A DNA stretch of 5,671 nt from Thermus_A sp040290245 (GTDB lineage Bacteria > Deinococcota > Deinococci > Deinococcales > Thermaceae): positions 1 through 5,671 of the forward strand of contig NZ_PSMQ01000081.1 of NCBI RefSeq assembly GCF_040290245.1, given 5' to 3'. Made by a program: the position numbers and the translations under genes. The notes beneath the pieces are model-generated. The model was not told where the DNA came from, did no database searches, and worked only from the letters and a program-made list of their open reading frames with translations. Positions 1 through 5,671 of this stretch are shown here, in pieces; within the stretch, counting starts at the first letter, position 1; the number at the start of each line of letters is the position of its first letter.

Positions 1-115
1 CCCAGTGGCGGATCAGGGCGTAGACCTCGTCCACATCGCCCAGCCGGGCTTTCCTGAGCTCCACCCTGGCCTCGCGGCGCACCTTGGGCAAAGCGGTCGT
101 GGAAAGTTCAATCAA
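1..115 (-). CDS. GNAT-family N-acetyltransferase, probably N-acetylglutamate synthase (ArgA-like), N-terminal fragment
   Basis: Only the first 38 codons are inside the window; the gene continues past the left edge. After about 18 residues the translation reads VELRKARLGDVDEVYALIRH, which looks like the first beta strand and helix of a GNAT acetyltransferase (R-x-A-x-x-x-D-V-x-x-[VI]-Y-x-L-I). ArgA-type N-acetylglutamate synthases begin this way. The enzyme would move an acetyl group from acetyl-CoA to glutamate, starting ornithine and arginine synthesis in the cytoplasm. The position directly behind argG and argH supports this function, but the acetyl-CoA-binding motif lies outside the window, so another GNAT substrate is possible. 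I chose the TTG start at 115-113 because a very strong Shine-Dalgarno, AAGGAGGAGGT, lies 5 bases upstream. A GTG at 64-62 is the main alternative and has no comparable ribosome site. The gene overlaps the end of argH by 8 bases, which suggests coupled translation. GNAT family is fairly secure; the ArgA role is inferred from context. Confidence 0.68.
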   Translation of the reverse strand, partial: MIELSTTALPKVRREARVELRKARLGDVDEVYALIRHW

Positions 116-1496
116 GCCCCACCTCCTCCTTGGCCTCCAAGACCCGCTCCCTCACCGCACGAGGGGCCGTGCCCCCATAGGAGGCCCGGGCATGGATAGC
201 GGTCTCCAGCCGAAGGAGGGGAAGGGCCTCTTCGGAAAAAAGCGGATGGTGGGTCCTTAGCTCATCAAGGCTTAGGTCTTTCAGGCCTCTTCCCTCCTGG
301 ATGAGCCTCCGGACCAGCCGCCCCACCACATGGTGGGCCTCCCGGAAGGGAACCCCCCTTTGGGCCAGAAAATCCGCAAGCTCCGTGGCCAGGGCAAACC
401 CCTCTTCCGCCGCTTTCCACATCCTCTCCCGGTTCCACTTAAGCCCAGGCAGGAGGGTGGTCAGAAGCCGCAGGGAGTCCTGATAGGTGGTGAGGGCATC
501 CCAAAGGGGCTCCTTGTCCTCCTGAAGGTCCTTGTTATAGGCTAAAGGAAGCCCCTTGACCACGGTGGAAAGCCCCACCAAAGCGGCCAGGACCCGGCCC
601 GCCTTGGCCCGGATGAGCTCCAGGATGTCCGGGTTTTTCTTCTGGGGCATGATGGAAGAACCCGTGGCAAAGGCATCCGGGACTTCGACAAAGCCGAACT
701 CTTCCGTGCTGTAAAGAATGAGCTCCTCGGCCATGCGGGAGAGGTTGAGCTGGGCGATGTTCAAGGCGGAAAGGACCTCGAGGGCGAAGTCCCGGCTTGC
801 CACCGCATCCAGGGAGTTGCGCATGGGCCGGTCAAACCCCAGGGCCTTTGCGGTGTAGAACCGGTCTATGGAAAAGCCCGTCCCCGCCAGGGCCGCCGCC
901 CCCAGCGGGCTTTCGTTCAGCCTCCTTTGCGCATCCTTCAGCCGGCCCTCGTCCCGCGTGGCCATCTCGTAGTAGGCCAGGAACCAGTGGGAGAGGAGGA
1001 TGGGCTGGGCCCGTTGGAGGTGGGTGTAGCCGGGGAGGACGAAGGGGGGTTCGAGGTGCCGCTCCGCCTCCTTCACCAGGGTGCGCCGGAAGGCGAGGAG
1101 GTCCTCCAAGACCTCCCCCAGCCTCCGCCTTAGGTGAAGCCGAAGGTCGGTGGCCACCTGATCGTTTCGGCTCCGCGCGGTGTGGATCTTGGCCCCCGCA
1201 GGCCCTGCAAGCTCCATGAGGCGGGCCTCGAGGTTCATGTGGACATCCTCGAGCGCCTCCCGCCAGGGGAAGCGCCCCTCCTCGATCTCCTGTTCGATCT
1301 CCGAGAGGGCCTTAAGGAGGGCCTCGAGCTCCTCTTTGCTCAGGAGGCCGATCCGGTGGAGCATCTCCGCCTGGACCCGGTTTTGCCAAAGGTCCTCCCG
1401 CCAGAGCGCCCGGTCGAAGGGGAGGGAGGCGTTAAACCGGGCGGCAAGGGCATCCGGCCCCTCCTCAAACCGCCCGCCCCAGGTCCTGTGGCTCAC
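108..1496 (-). CDS. argH: Argininosuccinate lyase
   Basis: ArgH cleaves argininosuccinate to arginine and fumarate, the last step of arginine synthesis; it is a cytoplasmic homotetramer of the fumarase/aspartase superfamily. The protein is 462 residues, normal for the family, and looks intact. It opens with the usual SHRTWGGRF sequence. HTARSRNDQVATD (about 105-117) is the conserved substrate-binding segment, PGYTHLQRAQP (about 155-165) carries the conserved His of the active site, and GSSIMPQKKNPD (about 279-290) is the superfamily signature loop with the catalytic serine. The start is GTG at 1496-1494, in a 4-base GTGA overlap with the stop of argG, preceded by AGGAGG with a 6-base spacer inside the end of argG. 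It is therefore co-transcribed with argG and probably translationally coupled to it. The TGA stop at 110-108 lies within the next gene. Identification rests on motif-level matches along the whole protein. Confidence 0.98.
   Translation of the reverse strand: MSHRTWGGRFEEGPDALAARFNASLPFDRALWREDLWQNRVQAEMLHRIGLLSKEELEALLKALSEIEQEIEEGRFPWREALEDVHMNLEARLMELAGPAGAKIHTARSRNDQVATDLRLHLRRRLGEVLEDLLAFRRTLVKEAERHLEPPFVLPGYTHLQRAQPILLSHWFLAYYEMATRDEGRLKDAQRRLNESPLGAAALAGTGFSIDRFYTAKALGFDRPMRNSLDAVASRDFALEVLSALNIAQLNLSRMAEELILYSTEEFGFVEVPDAFATGSSIMPQKKNPDILELIRAKAGRVLAALVGLSTVVKGLPLAYNKDLQEDKEPLWDALTTYQDSLRLLTTLLPGLKWNRERMWKAAEEGFALATELADFLAQRGVPFREAHHVVGRLVRRLIQEGRGLKDLSLDELRTHHPLFSEEALPLLRLETAIHARASYGGTAPRAVRERVLEAKEEVGLD
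121..131 (-). promoter_or_regulatory. Ribosome binding site inside the argH 3' end for the acetyltransferase gene
   Basis: On the minus strand this stretch reads AAGGAGGAGGT, a near-perfect and extended Shine-Dalgarno sequence. It lies within the last codons of argH, 5 bases before the TTG at 115-113. It decides the start of the downstream acetyltransferase in favour of TTG over the later in-frame GTG codons. The strong site probably compensates for the weak TTG initiator. Confidence 0.7.
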
Positions 1497-2695
1497 CTTC
1501 CCCCTCCTGAAGCCTCCACCCAGGCCAGCGTCCGAAGCCGAAGGGCGTTCAGCCGGATGAAGCCCTCCGCGTCCTTCTGGTCGTACCCACCCGCCTCATC
1601 AAAGGAGGCCAGATCCTTCCGGTAAAGGCTCCTTGGGGCCTTGCGGCCCACCACATAGACCCCCCCTTTGTACAGCTTGAGCCGGGCCGTTCCCGTTACC
1701 CGCTTGGCCACGTGGTCGAAGTAGGCCTGAAGCGCCTCCCGTTCAGGGGCAAACCAGAAGCCGTAGTAGACGAGTTCGGCGTACTTGGGCGAAAGCATGT
1801 CCCGCTGGTGGAGGACTTCCCGGTCCAGGGTGAGGCTTTCCACCGCCCGCCGGGCATGGTAAAGGATCGTCCCTCCCGGCGTCTCGTACACCCCCCGGCT
1901 TTTTAAGCCCACAAAGCGATTTTCCACCAGGTCCACCCGGCCCACCCCGTGCCGGCCCCCGATCTCGTTGAGCCTCTGGAGCAGGGCCGCCGGGGAGAAG
2001 GCCTCCCCATTCACCGCCACCGGGTCGCCCTCGTGGAATTCCACCTCCACGTACTCGGGCTCATCCGGGGCTTCCTCCGGATCGCGGGTCATGCGGAACA
2101 TATCCCTGGGGGGTTCAACCCAAGGGTCCTCTAGGACACCGCCCTCGTAGGAGATGTGCAGGAGATTAGCGTCCATGGAGTAGGGTTTTTCGACGGTTAC
2201 CGGAACGGGAATCCCGTGCTGCTTTGCATACTCCAGCATCTCCTGCCGCCCCTTGAAGCTCCATTCCCGCCAGGGGGCGATGATCCGGATGTCCGGCTTC
2301 AGGGCATAGGCGGTGAGCTCGAAGCGCACCTGGTCATTCCCCTTGCCCGTAGCCCCGTGGGCCACCGCATGGGCCCCCTCCTCCTTGGCGATCCTCACCA
2401 GGTGCTTGGCGATAAGGGGTCTCGCGATGGAGGTGCCCAGGAGGTAGTACCCCTCGTAAAGGGGTAGGGCGCGGAACATGGGAAAGACGAAGTCCCGCAC
2501 GAACTCCTCCTTGAGGTCCAAGGCGATGGCCTTGGAAGCCCCTGTCTGCAGGGCCTTAAGCCGCGCCTCCTCCACCTCTTCCCCCTGGCCGATGTCCGCG
2601 GTAAACGCGACCACCTCGGCGCCATAGGTTTCCTTAAGCCACTTCAGGATGATGCTGGTGTCCAGCCCGCCGGAGTATGCGAGGACGATCTTCAT
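1493..2695 (-). CDS. argG: Argininosuccinate synthase
   Basis: ArgG joins citrulline and aspartate, using ATP (released as AMP and pyrophosphate), to form argininosuccinate, the substrate of the ArgH encoded next to it. The protein is 400 residues from this start. AYSGGLDTS (about 6-14) is the ATP pyrophosphatase P-loop of the N-type family. GTSIARPLIAK (87-97) and HGATGKGNDQVRFE (113-126) are the conserved nucleotide, citrulline and aspartate-binding segments; YSMDANLLHISYEGG (172-186) and KSRGVYETPGGTIL (265-278) follow as in other type-1 synthases. I prefer ATG at 2695-2693 over an in-frame GTG at 2701-2699, because known ArgG proteins begin MKIVLAYSGG and a weak AGGG (2707-2704) sits 8 bases before the ATG. 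It is the first gene of the leftward operon, so its promoter must lie in the AT-rich spacer to the right. The sequence appears intact and is very close to what I recall of the T. thermophilus enzyme. Confidence 0.98.
   Translation of the reverse strand: MKIVLAYSGGLDTSIILKWLKETYGAEVVAFTADIGQGEEVEEARLKALQTGASKAIALDLKEEFVRDFVFPMFRALPLYEGYYLLGTSIARPLIAKHLVRIAKEEGAHAVAHGATGKGNDQVRFELTAYALKPDIRIIAPWREWSFKGRQEMLEYAKQHGIPVPVTVEKPYSMDANLLHISYEGGVLEDPWVEPPRDMFRMTRDPEEAPDEPEYVEVEFHEGDPVAVNGEAFSPAALLQRLNEIGGRHGVGRVDLVENRFVGLKSRGVYETPGGTILYHARRAVESLTLDREVLHQRDMLSPKYAELVYYGFWFAPEREALQAYFDHVAKRVTGTARLKLYKGGVYVVGRKAPRSLYRKDLASFDEAGGYDQKDAEGFIRLNALRLRTLAWVEASGGGR
1503..1508 (-). promoter_or_regulatory. Ribosome binding site for argH
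   Basis: The minus strand reads AGGAGG here, followed by GG and GAAG and then the GTG start of argH, a spacer of 6 bases. The site lies inside the last codons of argG and supports the GTG start within the GTGA overlap. Confidence 0.7.
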
Positions 2696-2854
2696 GCCCA
2701 CGGCCCTAGTTTACCATTTTTCAAGGGGCAACATAACTATGCAAACATTTGAAAGAAATTAAATTGTGGTTTGAATCTCTTGACGGTCCGCCTTACACCT
2801 TTTGAACTTTAATCTTGGGAAACTAAGCCCACGAGGTTGTAAAGGAGGCGCAGT
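2696..2854. promoter_or_regulatory. AT-rich divergent intergenic region between argG and the lipoprotein operon
   Basis: About 160 bases separate two genes read in opposite directions, so the argG promoter must be here, and so probably is that of the rightward pair. Much of 2710-2820 is AT-rich compared with the GC-rich genes on either side. Rightward, a TTGACG at 2780-2785 resembles a -35 box and TTTAAT at 2808-2813 resembles a -10 box, but the 22-base spacing between them is too long for a normal sigma-A pair. Leftward, TATGTT (2735-2730 on the minus strand) is a possible -10 without a convincing -35. There are three TTTGAA copies at 2748, 2770 and 2801, and a small palindrome CATAACTATG at 2732-2741. 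The regulatory role follows from gene layout; no individual box is secure. Confidence 0.55.
2841..2848 (+). promoter_or_regulatory. Ribosome binding site for the lipoprotein gene
   Basis: AAAGGAGG lies 6 bases before the ATG at 2855. It is a strong Shine-Dalgarno at ideal spacing. It shows that translation starts here, upstream of the N run, with a lipoprotein signal peptide, and not at the GTG at 3004 in the later open frame. Confidence 0.85.
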
Positions 2855-4668
2855 ATGAGAAAGCTTTTACTGGTTCTAATGGCTCTGGGCTTCACCGCCT
2901 GCCAGCAAACCCCGCCCCCAAACTTCACCCTCTCCCTGAGCCCCCCTAGCCTGACCGTCCCCCAGGGGGGCANNNNNNNNAGACCGCCAACCTCAGCCTC
3001 ACGGTGAAACCCTCTGGCCCCTACACCTTGGGCGGAACGGTGCTTAGCGAGGGCGCGGGCGGTCCTGTGGTGGGGTCCACGGTGCGCTTATACCTAGGCA
3101 CGACCCTGATGGACACCGCCACCACCGATGCCCAGGGGCGGTTTTCCTTCTCCAATCTGCCTGAGGGGACTTTCCGCCTCGAGGCGCAAAAACCCGGTAT
3201 GGCGGGAAGCGTGATGGAAGGGATCCGGGTACCCCAGATGCCTTCGGTCACCCTGATCCAAAAACCCGCCTTCGACCAGAGCCTCTCCACAACCCCACCC
3301 ACCCTCGTCATCACCCAAAACGGCACGGATCCCCTGGCTGGGCAGACCTTCACCGATGCCATCCCCTTCCGGGTCCAGGTGGACACCTCAAAGGACTACG
3401 TCAAACCCATGCGCTTCATCTACGTGGCCCTAGGCCGCACCCCCGGCTCAGGCTTCCTGACGGCGACAGCCACCTCAAGCCGCCTCCTCTTTTCCGATAC
3501 GGAGGACACCGGCAATCAGGTTCTATCGGGTAGCGCCGTAGCTGGACTGGGAGATGCGAGCGGAAGCGAAATCTACCTGGAAGTGGTGGCCTACGACTTC
3601 AACAACAACCGGAGCCACTACCTCATCCCCCTCACCTTTAAAAACACGAACTCTGCCCAACGAAATAACGTCCAGGCCCCTCTAGGGGTAACGGCGACCG
3701 CCATTACCCTGGGCCAGGCCGTGGGGTTTTACAGCGTGCAGGCGCCTCTGAAACTGAACGCCCCCCTGGGCCGGGGTCTTTTCGGGGAGCTTCCCCTGGA
3801 CCCCCAGGCTGCCCCTCAAGGAAGCAATCTATACGTGGAAATCCGGTGGTGCTACACCAACACCACTCCCTCCGCCCGGCCCTTTGCCTTCGATATTGAG
3901 CGCTCCACAGACGGCCAGAACTGGACCCGGGTGGGGACCGTGGGAGGGGGTGCAAACAGATCCTGCCCCACCAACCCCTTCAACCGCCCCTTCTACTTCC
4001 GGGATGCCTCGGCGGACCTCGTCCCTGGTCAAACCTACCTCTACCGGGTGGTGGCCCGGGGCAACAACCAGGTGGCGAGCTCGCCGCCGAGCTCCACCAC
4101 CCCCTTGCCCCCCTTTGAGGCCCCCCTTCTCTCCCCTTTGGACGAGGCCAAGAACGTTTCCAAGACCCCGGACTTTCAGATCGGCCATCCCCAGCTCCAG
4201 ATCGGCGCGGATGGGGCAGCCTATAACCTCGTCCTCTGGGACACCCTGACGGGGGATGGGGTTGCCTGGCAAACCCTTGGCGGGTCCTTGCTCCAGGTGG
4301 AGTTCGGCACCCAGGGCAACGGGATCCCCCAGGGCGAGGCCCTGGTCTATGGGCTTAACCCCTCCACCAACACGGTCGTTTTCTACACGGACACCGCCGG
4401 CCTCGTGGATCCGAGCAAGCCCAACAAAGTCCCCGTGGATGTCGCCCAAGGCACGGTAACCTTCCCCTACAACTTCGATGGATTTGCCGCTTTGCCAAAG
4501 CTTCAAGCCCTTCGCACCTACGCCTGGCAGCTCTACGTCAGCTATGCTTACAAGTACGAGGGCGACAGAATCGGAGCTTATAGCATACAGACCTGGCCCA
4601 GCTCGACAAGCTTTATCCGGATCAGCCGGCCTGGAACCCAGGTCTTCGAGTTCACCACGGGAGAGTGA
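2855..4668 (+). CDS. Multidomain surface lipoprotein with carboxypeptidase-regulatory-like and fibronectin-III-like domains (frame broken by sequence gap)
   Basis: I recognise the architecture but not a named gene. The start has a strong Shine-Dalgarno and a 15-residue signal peptide (MRKLLLVLMALGFTA) ending at a lipobox-like F-T-A-C, so Cys16 should be lipidated and the protein anchored outside the cytoplasm. A proline-rich linker and a short beta-sandwich-like stretch (SLTVPQGG, then TANLSLTVKPSG) are split by eight N's at 2973-2980. After the gap, about 3028-3231 encodes a carboxypeptidase-regulatory-like domain (GGTVLSEG, TDAQGRFSFSNLPEGTFRLE). A beta-rich segment follows, about 3300-3650, ending YLEVVAYDFNNNRSHY. 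A fibronectin-III-like domain lies at about 3676-4110 (FDIERSTDGQNWTRVGTV, PGQTYLYRVVA). A last Ig-like module begins at PLLSPLDEAKNVSKTPDF and ends VFEFTTG. I see no catalytic motif. The frame before the gap (phase of 2855) differs from that after it (phase of 2983), consistent with a wrong gap length. The S8 protease gene starts 3 bases after the stop, so the two are very probably co-expressed. Total length would be about 604 residues if the true gap is 9 bases. Confidence 0.82.
2973..2980. other. Assembly gap or masked bases (8 N) inside the lipoprotein gene
   Basis: Eight unknown bases follow the codons for Q-G-G and one further A, and precede AG-ACC, which continues as T-A-N-L-S-L-T-V. 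Restoring one frame needs a gap length divisible by three, so eight cannot be right unless the gene is truly frameshifted. Nine bases would give a continuous beta-sandwich-like sequence, but a larger multiple of three cannot be excluded. Confidence 0.9.
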
Positions 4669-4671
4669 GTC

Positions 4672-5671
4672 ATGATGAGGAAGCTTTTAGCCCTGCTCAG
4701 CCTCACCGCCCTTCTCGCCGCCTGCACCCAAGGAGCGAAGCCCCAGCCTCCCACCGCTTCCCACCCCACCTTGGCCGATCAGGAGGGCCTGACCTACTAC
4801 CAGGGGGAGGTGGTGGTGGCCTACGCAGATGAAGGGGCCTTAGAAGAGGCCAAAAGGAACCTGGGCGCAAAGGAGATCGCCCGCATCCCCGAGCTTAAGG
4901 CCGCCCTTCTGGCGGTCCCCATGGATGCCCTTAAGGCCAGCCGCCTCCTCCAGGGCCTGCCTGGGCTCCGGTATGCAGAACCCCACCTGGCCATGGTCCA
5001 GGCCCCGAAGGACGATGCGGTGGAACAACCCCAAGGGCCTGGCCTTGCTCCTTTGGGCAACCCTTCAGACCAGTTCCTCGATGCGCTTCCTCAGTACGCC
5101 CTCGACCCACGCCACCTGGACGCCAAAGGAGCTTGGGACAGGGGGTTTATGGGCCAGGGGGTAACGGTGGCCATCATCGACGACCCGGCGGACGTGAGCC
5201 ACCCCGACCTGGCCGCCAACTGGGCGGGCCTGGCCTATGACCCGGTACAAAACACCACCTACACCCAGGCCCAGGACTGGCAGACCTTCATCAATGGATT
5301 GGGCCGCCAAAACATCTCTCATGGCACCTTTGTCACCTCAGCAGTCAGCGCCCTAAAGGACGGCCAGGGCATCGCAGGCCTGGCCCCCAAGACCAAGTTC
5401 CTCCCCGTGGCCATCTTCCAACCGAACTACGTAGGCGACTTCTACGTGGCCAGGGGCATCGTCTGGGCGGTCAACCACGGGGCGCAGGTCCTGAACAACT
5501 CCTGGGGAGGGCTCGGTTACGGCAGCCTCGTCAAGGAAGCCTTCGACTATGCCCTGGCCAACGGCGTGGTGGTCGTGGCCAGCGCGGGCAACTCCTACAA
5601 GGACGAGGTGCGTACCCCTGCCGGGTACCCAGGGATCATCGCCTCGGCCGCGGCAGACGGAAACCGCAACA
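4672..5671 (+). CDS. S8 family (subtilisin-like) serine protease, lipoprotein precursor, C-terminus cut by window edge
   Basis: The frame stays open for 333 codons to the right edge. The signal peptide (MMRKLLALLSLTALLAAC) has a canonical L-A-A-C lipobox with Cys18, predicting a membrane-anchored exported protease. Residues about 44-110 (GEVVVAYADEGALEEAKRNL onward) look like an inhibitor/chaperone propeptide of the fervidolysin-type or I9-like kind. The catalytic domain begins near residue 150. VTVAIIDD holds the likely catalytic Asp170, HGTFVTSAVSA the catalytic His217, and VVVASAGNS the oxyanion Asn307; VLNNSWGG (about 273-280) is the usual strand motif. The G-T-S-x-A catalytic Ser should lie beyond 5671. 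Two motifs are atypical: D-D-P where D-T-G is usual, and H-G-T-F where H-G-T-H is usual. The start is ATG at 4672, 8 bases after GGGAG; the adjacent ATG at 4675 is equally good on protein grounds. It lies 3 bases after the upstream lipoprotein gene and shares its MRKLL leader. The family is secure; substrate and physiological role are unknown. Confidence 0.93.
   Translation, partial: MMRKLLALLSLTALLAACTQGAKPQPPTASHPTLADQEGLTYYQGEVVVAYADEGALEEAKRNLGAKEIARIPELKAALLAVPMDALKASRLLQGLPGLRYAEPHLAMVQAPKDDAVEQPQGPGLAPLGNPSDQFLDALPQYALDPRHLDAKGAWDRGFMGQGVTVAIIDDPADVSHPDLAANWAGLAYDPVQNTTYTQAQDWQTFINGLGRQNISHGTFVTSAVSALKDGQGIAGLAPKTKFLPVAIFQPNYVGDFYVARGIVWAVNHGAQVLNNSWGGLGYGSLVKEAFDYALANGVVVVASAGNSYKDEVRTPAGYPGIIASAAADGNRN

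Noticed and set aside
797..1219. 140-codon plus-strand frame rich in Pro, Gly and Arg
   Set aside because: Its composition is typical of an out-of-frame shadow of argH.
1493..1496. Frameshift or gene fusion at the argG-argH junction
   Set aside because: Both proteins have full normal length; it is an ordinary GTGA stop/start overlap.
1134..1625. 163-codon open frame on the plus strand across argH and the end of argG
   Set aside because: It is antisense to two certain genes. Long opposite-strand frames are expected in GC-rich DNA, and the translation has low-complexity composition and no recognisable domain.
2699..2701. GTG as the argG start, two codons before the ATG
   Set aside because: Known ArgG proteins start at the MKIVLAYSGG methionine, and the weak AGGG is better spaced for the ATG.
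2780..2813. TTGACG and TTTAAT as a sigma-A promoter for the lipoprotein gene
   Set aside because: The 22-base spacer is outside the usual 16-18 range, so I mention the boxes only within the regulatory region.
2792..2845. CCTTACA pairing with TGTAAAGG to hide the ribosome site, as in a riboswitch
   Set aside because: The pairing is short and imperfect, and no aptamer-like structure is visible.
3829..4506. 225-codon open frame on the minus strand inside the lipoprotein gene
   Set aside because: It is rich in Gly, Val and Arg, has no domain or ribosome site, and mirrors a sense frame with clear FN3-like features.
3004..4668. Lipoprotein gene starting at GTG 3004
   Set aside because: There is no Shine-Dalgarno or signal peptide there, the frame continues upstream to the N run, and a strong start exists at 2855.

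Overview
The window looks like chromosomal DNA from a Thermus-type bacterium (Deinococcus-Thermus). The coding DNA is very GC-rich with G/C at third codon positions, genes are tightly packed with overlapping ends, and GTG and TTG starts are used. From memory, the ArgG protein closely resembles that of Thermus thermophilus. No database search was possible, so genus is an inference.

Left half (1-2695, minus strand): an arginine-biosynthesis operon read right to left. argG (argininosuccinate synthase) comes first, then argH (argininosuccinate lyase), then the first 38 codons of a GNAT acetyltransferase that is probably the N-acetylglutamate synthase (ArgA-like) and runs off the left edge. argG and argH overlap by 4 bases, and argH and the acetyltransferase by 8. 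ArgG and ArgH turn citrulline plus aspartate into arginine plus fumarate, while an ArgA-type enzyme would make the N-acetylglutamate that begins ornithine synthesis. The first and the last two steps of the pathway would therefore be made from one message.

Middle (2696-2854): an AT-rich spacer between divergent transcription units. It must hold the argG promoter and probably the promoter of the rightward genes. It contains three TTTGAA hexamers and a small palindrome, but no consensus promoter I can place with confidence.

Right half (2855-5671, plus strand): two genes 3 bases apart. The first encodes a multidomain lipoprotein of about 600 residues (lipobox cysteine, carboxypeptidase-regulatory-like domain, fibronectin-III-like domain, further beta-rich modules). 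A run of eight N's near its 5' end artificially breaks its frame, so an automated gene call is likely to lose the signal peptide. The second encodes an S8 (subtilisin-like) protease, also a lipoprotein, with a propeptide-like region and the Asp, His and oxyanion-Asn motifs. It is cut by the right edge before the catalytic Ser. The pair suggests a surface-anchored protease with a co-expressed, adhesive or scaffold-like lipoprotein partner. This pair is the least explained part of the window. I see no RNA genes, CRISPR array, insertion sequence or clear terminator.
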